A DNA stretch of 64,000 nt from DATBLE01 sp963841405 (lineage in GTDB: Bacteria; Actinomycetota; Thermoleophilia; Gaiellales; Gaiellaceae), in contig CAWJCM010000006.1 in assembly GCA_963841405.1 (NCBI GenBank), forward strand, positions 1-64,000, read 5' to 3'. The notes beneath the pieces are model-generated. The model worked only from the letters and a program-made list of their open reading frames with translations, was not told the origin of the DNA and searched no databases. A program made the translations under genes and the position numbers. Positions 16,403-25,403 of this stretch are shown here, piece by piece. Numbering within the stretch: position 1 is the first letter of the stretch; each line of letters starts with the position of its first letter.

Positions 16403-16704
16403 AACAGTTTCTGCAGCCTCATCGCCGCGCCCATGTCGCCCTTGATCTTGAGCTTGCCGGACATGTACGCGGCCGTCGCGTTCTGCTCACCCTTCACCAC
16501 CTTCTCGAACGTCTCGGCGGAGGCGGCGATCGTGCAGTCGCCGCCGGCGTCGCCCCCGTCGACGGTGACGCCGCCGTCGGCGACCTTGACCGTCCAGGTG
16601 CCTGCGCCCTCGATGTCGAAGACGTAGGAGTTGTTCAGCCCGGCGGTCTTGCCGGGGTCGACGCGGGAGGGAAGCTGTTCGAAGAACTCGCTGACGACGG
16701 ACAC
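16399..16704 (-). CDS. SCP2 sterol-binding-domain protein
   Basis: A 101-residue single-domain SCP2 protein. Visible features are a WTVKVADGGVTV strand pair, DCTIAASAETFEKVVKGE, and AAYMSGKLKIKGDMGAAMRL, the family's most conserved tail. Such proteins bind lipids or acyl-CoA in a hydrophobic tunnel. It lies convergent to, and overlaps by 4 bases, the methyltransferase gene. Cytoplasmic; the ligand is not predictable. Confidence 0.88.
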   Translation of the reverse strand: MSVVSEFFEQLPSRVDPGKTAGLNNSYVFDIEGAGTWTVKVADGGVTVDGGDAGGDCTIAASAETFEKVVKGEQNATAAYMSGKLKIKGDMGAAMRLQKLF

Positions 16705-16741
16705 TGGGCTCGCTCCTTTTCGATTGACCCGAGCCTAGCGG

Positions 16742-17944
16742 CTACAGGACGGCGACCTCCGGCTCGAGCCGCCGGCGCTCCCGCGTCTCCGGGAGGAGCG
16801 TCGTCAGCGCGAGGGCGACCATGGGCGCGGCGGCCGAGATGAAGAGCGAGGTGCGGAGGTCGATCGAGTCGGCGACGGCACCGAGGAACACGGCGGCGAC
16901 CCCACCGAGACCGATCGCGAACCCGATCGAAAGGCCCGAGGCCAAACCGATGTTGCCGGGCAGGTACTGCTGCGCCATCACCATCGTCACGCCGAACGTC
17001 CCGACCACTGCCGCGCCGACGCCGGCGAGCGCGATCGCGCCCGGGATGCCGCCGACCAGCAGGAACACGAGGATCAGCGGCGTGCTGACGACGAAGCTGC
17101 CCATCAGCACGGTGCGCAGCCCGACCCGGTCGGCCAGCGGCCCGGCCAGCAGCGTGCCGACCGCGCCGACCAGGAGCATCCCCGCGAAGACGTAGTTGCC
17201 GTACGACTTCGAGTGACCCTGCGACACCTCGTAGAGCGGCACGAACGTGATCAGACCGAACCAGGCGAGGCTGCGGAACGTGATCACCGCAAGCAGGATG
17301 CCGAGCGAGCGCAGGTCGGTCCGCCCCCCGCTCGTCACCTTCGACCCCGCGTCGGGTACGAAGCCGAGCAGATACCTCGTTCCCGCGAGCAGCAGGAGCG
17401 CGACGATCGCACCGGGAACGACCAGGAACCAGCCGCCTCGCAGCCCCACGGCGACGATGATCGGCGTCACGACCAGCGCACCCAGTCCGTAGCCGACGTT
17501 GCCCCCGACCGCGAACAGCGACATCCCGCTCGCCCGCTTTCGCCCGCTCGTGTAGGCGGCGAACTTCGAGCCCTCGGGGTGATAGGCGGCGGTGCCGAGC
17601 CCGGAGACGATTACGAGCACGACCACGAGCCAGTACGCAGGGGCGTCCGCTGCGGCCGCCATCCCGACACCGGCGACCGCGACGCCCGCCGGCAGGAGCC
17701 AGATCGCGCCGCGGGCGTCCGACCAGAGCCCGAACAGCGGCTGAACGATGGACGACGAGAGCGCCGAGGCGAGCACGAGCACGGCGACCAGCGTGTAGGA
17801 CAGGCCGAACTCGGTCTTCAGAAACGGGAGCAGCGCCGGCAGCGCCCCGCCCGAGAAATCGACCGCCGCGTGACCGGTCGAGAGCAGCGTCATCGCCCGC
17901 CGGTCGATCTGGTCGCGCACGCTCGCAGCGTATCCGGATAGCAT
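16742..17944 (-). CDS. MFS transporter, fosmidomycin-resistance (Fsr) type
   Basis: 400 residues from the ATG at 17944. About 12 transmembrane helices. The N-terminal GHAAVDFSGGALPALLPFLK and LSYTLVAVLVLASALSSSIVQPLFG match the Fsr-like branch of the major facilitator superfamily, as does AYHPEGSKFA in the central part. Probably a proton-driven efflux pump of small amphiphiles. It diverges from pepA with a 10-base gap, so the two starts share one short regulatory region. Longer in-frame starts would run into pepA coding sequence and are less likely. Confidence 0.85.
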   Translation of the reverse strand: MLSGYAASVRDQIDRRAMTLLSTGHAAVDFSGGALPALLPFLKTEFGLSYTLVAVLVLASALSSSIVQPLFGLWSDARGAIWLLPAGVAVAGVGMAAAADAPAYWLVVVLVIVSGLGTAAYHPEGSKFAAYTSGRKRASGMSLFAVGGNVGYGLGALVVTPIIVAVGLRGGWFLVVPGAIVALLLLAGTRYLLGFVPDAGSKVTSGGRTDLRSLGILLAVITFRSLAWFGLITFVPLYEVSQGHSKSYGNYVFAGMLLVGAVGTLLAGPLADRVGLRTVLMGSFVVSTPLILVFLLVGGIPGAIALAGVGAAVVGTFGVTMVMAQQYLPGNIGLASGLSIGFAIGLGGVAAVFLGAVADSIDLRTSLFISAAAPMVALALTTLLPETRERRRLEPEVAVL

Positions 17945-17954
17945 CGCGCCGCCG

Positions 17955-19406
17955 ATGGAGATCGCCGCCGCGCCGGAGGCCGCCGAGGCGGACCTCACCG
18001 CCTTCGCCGTCCTCGACCCGGTCGGCGACCTGCCTGCTCTCGATCCCCGGCTTCCGGCCCTGGTCGAGTCCGGCGAGGTAAAGGGCGAGGCCGGCGCGAC
18101 GTGCGTCCTCCACGGCGACCGAAAACGGATCGTCGCCGCCGGGGGCGGCCGCCGTGACCAGCTCGACGCCGATTCGATCCGCGACGCCGCCGCCGGCGTC
18201 GCGCGTCTCGGCCTCGGCGGCACCGTCGCCTGGCTGCTCGACGGCGACCTCGAGCTGAGCGCGGCCGAGCAGGCCCGGGCGGTCGTCGACGGCCTGGTGC
18301 TGGGCGGCTACGACGCAGGCGCCTGGAAGACCGACCGCCCCCGGCGGCACCTCACCGAACGGCTGGTGCTGGTCGGGGCAGATGAAGAGACACGAGAGCT
18401 GGCGCAACGCGCGGAGCGCGTTGCGCAGTGGGCGAACCGCGCCCGCGACCTCGCAAACCGCCCGGCGAACGACCTCACGCCGGAGCGACTCGCCGAGCGG
18501 GCTGCCGAGATCGCGCAGGGGTCGAGCTCGCTCTCCTACGAGTCGTTCGACCGTGGACAGATCGAGGAGATGGGCATGGGCGCGTTCGCCGCCGTCGCCC
18601 AGGGAAGCCACGCGGAGCCGCGGTTGATCGTCCTGCGCTACGACCCGCCGGGCGCACGCGACGACCTCGTGCTCGGCCTGGTCGGAAAGGCGATCACCTT
18701 CGACACCGGCGGGGTGTCGCTGAAGCCCTGGGAGTACATGGAGGACATGAAGGGCGACATGTCCGGGGGCGCCGCCGTGGTCGAGGGCGTCGGCGCGGTC
18801 GCCGACCTCGGTGTCCCGCTGCGCGTGCTCGCCGTCGTCGCCTCGACCGAGAACATGACCGGAGGCGGCGCGTACAGGCCGGGCGACATCCTCACCGCGA
18901 TGAACGGCAAGACGATCGAGGTGATCAACACCGACGCCGAGGGCCGGCTCGTGCTCGCCGACGCGCTCTGCTACGCGTGCGAGCAGGGCGCCACGCATCT
19001 GATCGACCTGGCGACCCTCACCGGCGCGATGGTGCTGGCGATGGGCGACCTCTACGCCGGAGTCTATGCGGACGACGACGGCTGGCGCGCCCAGGTCGTC
19101 GACGCCGCGAATGCGGCCGGCGACCATCTCTGGCCGCTGCCGCTGCACCGCCGCTACCGCCGGTACGTGAACTCGAACTTCGCCGACATGAAGAACGCCT
19201 CGATCCTGAAGGAGGGCTCCCCCGCGCTTGCGGCCGAGTTCCTGCGCGAGTTCGCCGGCGACGGGCCGTGGGCACACATCGACCTCGCAGGACCGGCGTT
19301 CATCCGCCGCTCGCGCGGCGACTACCTCAGCCAGCAGGGGGGTACCGGCTACGGCGTGCGGCTGATCGCTGAGCTAGCGCAACGACTCTCCGAATCGTTG
19401 CGCTAA
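17955..19406 (+). CDS. pepA: Leucyl aminopeptidase (M17 family)
   Basis: 483 residues. The metal and catalytic region is complete: GKAITFDTGGVSLKP, an M-K-G-D-M segment and the signature NTDAEGRLVLADAL. The N-terminal domain is variable as usual. It is a cytoplasmic hexameric two-metal exopeptidase releasing N-terminal residues. The acyl-CoA dehydrogenase gene begins 6 bases after its stop, so they form an operon. Confidence 0.93.
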   Translation: MEIAAAPEAAEADLTAFAVLDPVGDLPALDPRLPALVESGEVKGEAGATCVLHGDRKRIVAAGGGRRDQLDADSIRDAAAGVARLGLGGTVAWLLDGDLELSAAEQARAVVDGLVLGGYDAGAWKTDRPRRHLTERLVLVGADEETRELAQRAERVAQWANRARDLANRPANDLTPERLAERAAEIAQGSSSLSYESFDRGQIEEMGMGAFAAVAQGSHAEPRLIVLRYDPPGARDDLVLGLVGKAITFDTGGVSLKPWEYMEDMKGDMSGGAAVVEGVGAVADLGVPLRVLAVVASTENMTGGGAYRPGDILTAMNGKTIEVINTDAEGRLVLADALCYACEQGATHLIDLATLTGAMVLAMGDLYAGVYADDDGWRAQVVDAANAAGDHLWPLPLHRRYRRYVNSNFADMKNASILKEGSPALAAEFLREFAGDGPWAHIDLAGPAFIRRSRGDYLSQQGGTGYGVRLIAELAQRLSESLR

Positions 19407-19412
19407 AAGACC

Positions 19413-20555
19413 ATGGACTTCGATCTCTCGCCGGAACACGAGCTCGTCCGCGACACGGTGAGAACCTTCGCGGTCGAGAAGGTGGCGCCCGTGGCCGAGG
19501 TGCTCGACCGCGAGCACCGTTTCCCGTACGAGCTCGTGGCCGAGATGGCCGAGCTCGGGCTGATGGGGATCCCCATCCCCGAGGAGTACGGCGGCGGCGG
19601 CGGCGACACGCTCTCGTACGCGATCGCGGTCGAGGAGCTGACCCGGATCGACTCGTCGGTGGCAATCACGGTCGCCGCGCACACGTCGCTCGGGACGATG
19701 CCGATCTTGCTGTTCGGCTCCGAGGAGCAGAAGCGCGAGTGGCTGCCCGGCCTGGCGTCGGGGAAGCACCTGGCGGCGTTCGGGCTGACAGAGCCGGGTG
19801 CCGGCTCCGACGCCGGCTCGACCGCCACGACCGCCGAGCTGCGGGACGGGAGCTGGGTGATCGACGGCGCGAAGATGTTCATCACCAACGCCGGCACCGA
19901 CATCACCGCCTGCGTGACGATCACGGCACGCACCGGCAAGGACGAGGTCTCGAACCTGATCGTCCCGAACGGGACCCCCGGCTACGAGATCTCGGCGCCG
20001 ATGCAGAAGCTCGGCTGGCGCGCCTCGGACACGCGGGAGCTGTCGTTCCAGGGCTGTGCAGTGCCGGAGGGCAACCTGCTCGGCCCGCGCGGCGAGGGCT
20101 TCAGGCAATTCCTCGAGATCCTCGACGGCGGCCGCATCTCGGTGGCGGCGATGGGGGTGGGGCTCGCACAGGGCGCCTACGACCTCGCCTACGAGTACGC
20201 GCTCGAGCGGCAGCAGTTCGGCAAGCCGATCGCGTCGTTCCAGGCGGTGCAGTTCCAGCTCGCCGACCTGGCGACTGAGATCGAGGCGGGCCGGGCGCTC
20301 GTCTACCGGGCCGCCTGGCTGAAGGACGGGGACCGGCCCTTCGCGCTCGCGGCTGCTCAGGCGAAGCTCTACACTGGGCTGCTGTCCAACCGGGCCGCGA
20401 ACGTCGCACTCCAGATCCACGGCGGCTACGGGTTCATGGACGAGTTCCCGATCTCGCGGCTGTACCGCGACCAGAAGATCCTCGAGATCGGCGAGGGCAC
20501 GAACGAGGTGCAGCGGATGGTGATCGCGCGGCAGCTCGGCCTGCCGCCGTCGTAG
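19413..20555 (+). CDS. Acyl-CoA dehydrogenase (short/branched-chain type)
   Basis: 380 residues, the standard length. FAD-binding TEPGAGSDAGS, the I-T-N-A-G-T segment, ALERQQFGKPIASFQ and IHGGYGFMDEFPISRLYRD are clear. The catalytic base appears as Glu in EIGEGTNEVQR, the position used by short/medium- and branched-chain enzymes. Isovaleryl-CoA dehydrogenases normally lack a Glu there, so this is less likely the leucine-pathway enzyme despite MCC genes nearby. Oxidises an acyl-CoA to the 2-enoyl-CoA using electron-transfer flavoprotein. Terminated by the hairpin at 20589. Confidence 0.9.
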   Translation: MDFDLSPEHELVRDTVRTFAVEKVAPVAEVLDREHRFPYELVAEMAELGLMGIPIPEEYGGGGGDTLSYAIAVEELTRIDSSVAITVAAHTSLGTMPILLFGSEEQKREWLPGLASGKHLAAFGLTEPGAGSDAGSTATTAELRDGSWVIDGAKMFITNAGTDITACVTITARTGKDEVSNLIVPNGTPGYEISAPMQKLGWRASDTRELSFQGCAVPEGNLLGPRGEGFRQFLEILDGGRISVAAMGVGLAQGAYDLAYEYALERQQFGKPIASFQAVQFQLADLATEIEAGRALVYRAAWLKDGDRPFALAAAQAKLYTGLLSNRAANVALQIHGGYGFMDEFPISRLYRDQKILEIGEGTNEVQRMVIARQLGLPPS

Positions 20556-20588
20556 CCGGCCCAGCAGGGGTCGATCGGAGCAGGGTTG

Positions 20589-20615
20589 AGGGACAGGCAC
20601 TCAGTGCCTGTCCCT
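20589..20615 (+). terminator. Terminator hairpin after the acyl-CoA dehydrogenase
   Basis: AGGGACAGGCAC pairs perfectly with GTGCCTGTCCCT around TCA, 34 bases after the stop. The rest of the 266-base gap to 20822 shows no gene I can support. Confidence 0.75.
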
Positions 20616-20821
20616 GCCCTACGTGGAACGCACCCTCGTTCGAGGACAGCGGCCGCCGCAGCCGCCGCCGCCCTCCAGACCCCGAGCGGCGCACCAACTC
20701 TCTCTCCCGTGCCCATGGTGCCCGCCGGCCGCGAACGCGACAAGGGCCGAACGGCCTATTTCGCGGGCAGGCGGGTCACTATGGGAAAGACAGCGAGGCG
20801 CGGTGCTAGCGTCACCGCGGG

Positions 20822-22183
20822 ATGCTGTTACGGCAGTTCGTCGACGAGGACATCGGGTGCGCCTCCTACCTCGTCGGCGACGCCGACGCGGGCGAGGCGC
20901 TGCTGATCGACCCTGCGTATGCGATCGAGCAGTACCTGGCGGCGGCCGAGCAGGAGGGCGTTCGCATCGTGCGTGTGCTGGAGACGCACACACATGCCGA
21001 CCATGTGTCCGGCCACGGCCGGCTCGCGCTCGAGCACGGGATCCCGGTCTCCATCCACCGCCGTGCCGGGGCCGGTTATCCGCACGACCCGCTCGAGGAC
21101 GGCGGCGAGTTGTCGGCCGGCTCGGTGACGGCCCGGACGATCCACACGCCTGGACACCGCCCCGAGCACTGCTGCTTCCTCGTCGACGCTGCCCACAGCG
21201 CGGCCAGGCAAAGCCCGCCCGCGCGCATGGAAAGCTGGCTCTTCACCGGGGACTCGCTGTTCGTCGGCACCGTCGCCCGGCCCGACCTCGCCGTCGAGGC
21301 CCGCGAAGGCGCCGAGGGCATGTTCCAGAGCCTCCAGCGGCTGCTCGAGCTGACGGATGACGTCAAGGTCTTTCCCGGGCACGTAGCAGGGTCGCTCTGC
21401 GGCACGGGGATGAGCCCTGCCCCGTCGACGACGATCGGCGCAGAGCGGCGCGGAAACCCGCTGCTGGCGATCGCGACGGTGAGCGACTTCGTGGACGAGA
21501 CCGCGGAGGCGGCGACGCCGCGGCCGCCGAACATGGGGCGGATCGTCGAGCTGAACCGCGGTCCGTTCGTCGGCGCCTCACCCGCACCGGCGCCGGTCGC
21601 CTCGCCCGACGACGCCACCGTCCTGGACGTCCGCAGCGCAGACGACTTCGCCGCCGGCCACGTCCCTGGCGCGCTGAACGTGCCGGTGACGGTGAAGGGC
21701 TTCGGGACGCGCGCCGGCTTCGTGCTCAGAGACGGGGAGCAGGTCGTCCTGCACGCGTCGACGCCCGCCGAGGCCGACCTGGCCGCCCGCCGCCTGCGCG
21801 CGGTGGGCCTGCTCGAGCTGCAGGGGTATCTCGACGGGCCGCTGGAGCTCGAGCCGCTGGAGGCAGTCGAGCTGGACGACCTCGAGTCGCTGCTCCGGGG
21901 CGGCGAGGTGGACGTGATCGATGTGCGCGAGCTCGACGAGCGCGACTCGGGCTTCATCCCCGGGAGCAGGCACATCCCGTACCGGCTGCTCCGGGCCTAC
22001 GGCGCCAACGTCGCGGGCGGAAAGCCGGTGGTGACGATCTGCGAGAGCGGCGCGCGGGCGGCGGTCGCCGCCAGCGTCCTCGCCGCGGCCGGCGTGGACG
22101 CGCGGCCGGTCCTCCACGGAGGCATCGCCGACTGGCACCGTCGCGGCGGGCACACGGTCGAGTTCCGGCGCTGCGGTAGCTGA
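20822..22183 (+). CDS. Metallo-beta-lactamase fold / double rhodanese protein (persulfide dioxygenase-like)
   Basis: 453 residues. Residues 1-~230 are a metallo-beta-lactamase domain with THTHADHVSGH, HTPGHRPEH, FTGDSLFVG and FPGH, like ETHE1/persulfide dioxygenases. Two rhodanese domains follow. The first (~260-345) has no Cys in its active-site loop (VVLHASTPAEA), so it is inactive. The second (~360-450) has the loop TICESGAR with Cys. Proposed role: oxidation of glutathione/mycothiol-type persulfide coupled to sulfur transfer during sulfide detoxification. Cytoplasmic. Stands alone and converges on the large cyclase gene. Confidence 0.87.
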   Translation: MLLRQFVDEDIGCASYLVGDADAGEALLIDPAYAIEQYLAAAEQEGVRIVRVLETHTHADHVSGHGRLALEHGIPVSIHRRAGAGYPHDPLEDGGELSAGSVTARTIHTPGHRPEHCCFLVDAAHSAARQSPPARMESWLFTGDSLFVGTVARPDLAVEAREGAEGMFQSLQRLLELTDDVKVFPGHVAGSLCGTGMSPAPSTTIGAERRGNPLLAIATVSDFVDETAEAATPRPPNMGRIVELNRGPFVGASPAPAPVASPDDATVLDVRSADDFAAGHVPGALNVPVTVKGFGTRAGFVLRDGEQVVLHASTPAEADLAARRLRAVGLLELQGYLDGPLELEPLEAVELDDLESLLRGGEVDVIDVRELDERDSGFIPGSRHIPYRLLRAYGANVAGGKPVVTICESGARAAVAASVLAAAGVDARPVLHGGIADWHRRGGHTVEFRRCGS

Positions 22184-22220
22184 CACAGGCATCGGAGCCT
22201 GTTCCGGCGTCGGTCCCGTG

Positions 22221-25200
22221 TCAGGCCGTCGCGGGCAAGAGCAGCTCGGCCTCGCGGACGTATCGCTCGGCGCCGACCGTACGGTAGAACGCGAGCGCCG
22301 GAGCGAGCTGAGCGAGGTCGCCCAGACGCCCCGCCGCGAGCCGGCAGTACGCCTCGGAGGAGACCGCGCCGATGTCGGCGCTGAGCTCTGCGGCCCTGAT
22401 CCGATCGCCGCGAGCGTAGGCGATGCCGATTCGGGCCCAGGGGATCCTCGCGTATGCCTCCAGCGCCGACGCGCACTGCTCACCACGCCCGAGCTCGGTG
22501 AGCGTCCAGGCAAGGACGTGCAGGAACGTGTCGGCGAAGCCGATGTCCGTGCCTCCGGCGATGCCGGTGAGGAACTCGCCGGCCGGGAGAAGGGCGCGCT
22601 CCGGCTCACCCGCCTCCCGGAACACATGCGCCGCCACGGCAAAGGCCGGGTACATGTTCTGGGGATCCCTCGCCCGTCGGCCCGTCTCGAGAGCCTGCTC
22701 CGCGTCCTCGAGCGCGCTCTCGCGTTCGCCCCTTGCGATCCGGATCAGCGCGCGGTAGGAGTAGCAAGGGGAGGCGAGGTAGTGCGGTGAGCCGGCCTCG
22801 ACCTCCGCGAGGAGCGAGTCAACCCGGTCGGCTGCCGCACCCCAGTCTCCGAGTTCGTACTCGGGACCCGCCAGGACACCGAAGAACCAACGGCGAAACC
22901 CCTTCTGCCCGTATCGCTCGGCTTCGCGCTCGGCATCGCGCCAGAGCTCCACCGAGCTGACGAGCTTGCCGCGCGCCCACCACCGGGCAGCGAGATTGCC
23001 CATGCCGCGGCACAGGTCGAACACGGCATTGGCCTCGCGCGCGAGCTCGATCCCGCGGGCGAGCTCTTCGAAGCCTCGCTCACTCCCGAGGGCGGCCCGG
23101 GCCGAGCCGATGTTGATCAGCGCGGCGCCCCGGATCTCCTCGAGACCGAGATCCTCGGCCATCGACAACGCCTCTTCCCCGACCCGGATCGACTCCTCCT
23201 CCTGGGCGGCGAGCATCAGCAGCCGGGAGGCGGTCGCGGTCACGCGTGCCTTCGTGCGCGACGCCTCCAGCGAGGCGACACGGTCGCGGGCGCGGCCGAG
23301 ATGCTCCATGGCCGACTCGGTATCACCCGCGAGCCAGTAGTGCTCGCACAACGTCGTCTCGGCCTCGGCTGCACCTTCCACGTCGCCGGCCGCGAGCAGG
23401 TCGTCGCGCGCCTTCTCGAGAACCGCGAGGTCCGTCTCGCCGAGCAGGTAGAGCGCGCGCCCCAGGCGGTGCAGCAGCCGACCCCGCGCGCGATCGTCCT
23501 CGGCCGGCAGCTCGAGCGCGGCCCGGAAGAAGCGCGCGGCGGCGGCGTACGCGTTGAGAGCCAGGGCGCGGTCACCGGCGTCCCCGAGCGCCTCGCCGGC
23601 CGCTCCGGCGAACTCCGATGTACTGCCGGAGGCCGCCTCGGTCAGCTCGAGCGCCTGGAGGTAGTGGTGAGCAAGCATCTCGGCGTGATCCTCGCGGCGG
23701 CCGAGCTGCTCGATCCAGCGGGCGGCGAGCAGGTGTTTCTCGGCTCGACCCGCCCGCGGGATCTGACCGTACGCGACGTCGCGTACGAGCAGGTGACGGA
23801 ACGAGTACTCGCTGTCGCCGACGACCGAGCTCGCGCGCTCGCGACGGACGAACTCCTTCCGCTCGAGCGAGTGCAGACCGACGTCGATTCGAGAACGATC
23901 GGCGAGCGCCGCCAGCGCGCCCGACCAGAAGCGCTTCCCGATCACGGCCGCGTCCTGGAGCAGCGCCTTCTGCTCGACCCCGAGCAGGTCGAGGCGCGCG
24001 GCGATCAGCCCCTGCACCGTCTCGGGCAGCTCGCCCACGCCTCCGCGGTCGCGGAGCATCCGGACGAACTCCTCGGCGTAGAGGGGGTTTCCGCCTGCGC
24101 GGGCGAGCAGCTCGGCCTGGGTCTCGGCGGGCAGAAACGTTCCAAGCAGCTCCGAGAGCAGGCGGGCAGTGTCCTCGTCGGAGAGCGGGGACAGGGATAT
24201 CGTCAGGGCATTCGGCTTGCCTCCGCCCCAGGCGGGACGCCGGGTGAGCAGTTCGGGGCGGGCCGTGCAGACCACGAGCAGCGGCACGCCGGTTGCCCAG
24301 TCGATCAGGTGATCGACGAACTCGACCAGGTTGTCGTCGGCCCAGTGCAGGTCTTCGAAGACGAGGACGAGGGGTCGCTCCTCGGCCAGCTCCTCGAAGA
24401 ACCGGCGCCAGGCCGCAAACGCCTCGTCGCGCATGTCGCCTCCGCCCTCGGTGCCGCCGGCCAGGCCGACCAGAGGACGCAGGTGCGACTGGATCCAGGG
24501 GTCCGAGACTGCCGCCGAGAGCTTCCGGGCGGCCTCGTCGGCATCGTCGCCCTCGAGGATCCCGAGCTGGGCCTTGACCATTTCGCCGAGCGCCCAGAAG
24601 GTGATCCCTTCGCCGTACGGCAGGCACCGGCCGTGGCGCCAGGCGATCAGATCGGGGTGACGTTCGATCGCCTCGAAGAGCTCGAGCGCCAGCCGGCTCT
24701 TGCCGATCCCGGGAACGCCCACGATGGTGACGAGCTGAGACGAACGCTCCTGGAGCACACGCGCGAGCGCGTCCTGGAGCAATGCGACCTCGCGGCGTCT
24801 TCCGACAAGCGGCGCGCCGTGGACGCGGTCGACGGCGACGAGCGAGCGCGCCTCGAGCGCCTCCCAGGCGTTGACCAGTCGGGACTTGCCCTTGGCCTCG
24901 ACCGGGGCGAGCTCCCGATACACGATCGCCCGCTCGGTTGCCCGGAAGGTCTGCTCGCCGACGACGATCGCGTTGACCACCGCCGCGGTCTGGAGTCTCG
25001 CGCCGGTGTTGATCACGTCACCCGCAGCCATCGCCTCGCCAACCTCCGGCCGGGCCTCGATGCTGACCAGCGCCTCGCCCGTGTTGACACCGATCCGGAT
25101 CTGGATGCCTTCCTCGAGCGCCCACTCCCGGATCGCGAAGGCCGCTCGAACCGCCCGCTCCGGGTCGTCCTCGTGCGTGGTCGGCGCGCCGAACAGCGCC

Positions 25201-25391
25201 ATCACCGCGTCGCCGATGAACTTCTCGACCGTGCCGCCGTACCGTTCGAGCTCCGCGCGGACGTGCCTGTGGTAGCGGTCGAGCTCGGCTGCGACGTCCT
25301 CGGGGTCGAGCTCCTCGGCGCGCGAGGTGAAACCGACCAGATCGGCGAAGAGAACCGTGACGACTTTCCGCTCCCGGCGGCCCGTAGGCAC
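22221..25391 (-). CDS. Class III nucleotide cyclase with AAA-type ATPase and TPR-like repeats
   Basis: 1056 residues in three parts. Residues ~8-190 are a class III cyclase domain (LFADLVGFTSRAEEL, KFIGDAVMALFGAP, RIGVNTGEAL, INTGARLQ). Residues ~215-480 are a STAND/AAA-like ATPase with Walker A GVPGIGKSRLAL and Walker B LVLVFEDLHWAD. The remaining ~550 residues are helical TPR-like repeats rich in Ala, Glu and Leu. This architecture is common in actinobacterial and proteobacterial signal proteins. Cyclase activity on ATP or GTP is possible but not certain. The TPR part probably senses or recruits a partner. Single gene, no obvious operon. Confidence 0.88.
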   Translation of the reverse strand: MPTGRRERKVVTVLFADLVGFTSRAEELDPEDVAAELDRYHRHVRAELERYGGTVEKFIGDAVMALFGAPTTHEDDPERAVRAAFAIREWALEEGIQIRIGVNTGEALVSIEARPEVGEAMAAGDVINTGARLQTAAVVNAIVVGEQTFRATERAIVYRELAPVEAKGKSRLVNAWEALEARSLVAVDRVHGAPLVGRRREVALLQDALARVLQERSSQLVTIVGVPGIGKSRLALELFEAIERHPDLIAWRHGRCLPYGEGITFWALGEMVKAQLGILEGDDADEAARKLSAAVSDPWIQSHLRPLVGLAGGTEGGGDMRDEAFAAWRRFFEELAEERPLVLVFEDLHWADDNLVEFVDHLIDWATGVPLLVVCTARPELLTRRPAWGGGKPNALTISLSPLSDEDTARLLSELLGTFLPAETQAELLARAGGNPLYAEEFVRMLRDRGGVGELPETVQGLIAARLDLLGVEQKALLQDAAVIGKRFWSGALAALADRSRIDVGLHSLERKEFVRRERASSVVGDSEYSFRHLLVRDVAYGQIPRAGRAEKHLLAARWIEQLGRREDHAEMLAHHYLQALELTEAASGSTSEFAGAAGEALGDAGDRALALNAYAAAARFFRAALELPAEDDRARGRLLHRLGRALYLLGETDLAVLEKARDDLLAAGDVEGAAEAETTLCEHYWLAGDTESAMEHLGRARDRVASLEASRTKARVTATASRLLMLAAQEEESIRVGEEALSMAEDLGLEEIRGAALINIGSARAALGSERGFEELARGIELAREANAVFDLCRGMGNLAARWWARGKLVSSVELWRDAEREAERYGQKGFRRWFFGVLAGPEYELGDWGAAADRVDSLLAEVEAGSPHYLASPCYSYRALIRIARGERESALEDAEQALETGRRARDPQNMYPAFAVAAHVFREAGEPERALLPAGEFLTGIAGGTDIGFADTFLHVLAWTLTELGRGEQCASALEAYARIPWARIGIAYARGDRIRAAELSADIGAVSSEAYCRLAAGRLGDLAQLAPALAFYRTVGAERYVREAELLLPATA

Positions 25392-25403
25392 GCGGCGAGT
25401 GTA

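Noticed and set aside
16635..19277. Long minus-strand frame of 880 codons spanning two genes
   Set aside because: Shadow of pepA and the MFS transporter in another frame; no continuous domain.
19413..20555. Isovaleryl-CoA dehydrogenase
   Set aside because: The Glu in EIGEGTNE is the catalytic position of short-chain/branched acyl-CoA dehydrogenases; isovaleryl-CoA dehydrogenase usually has no Glu there.
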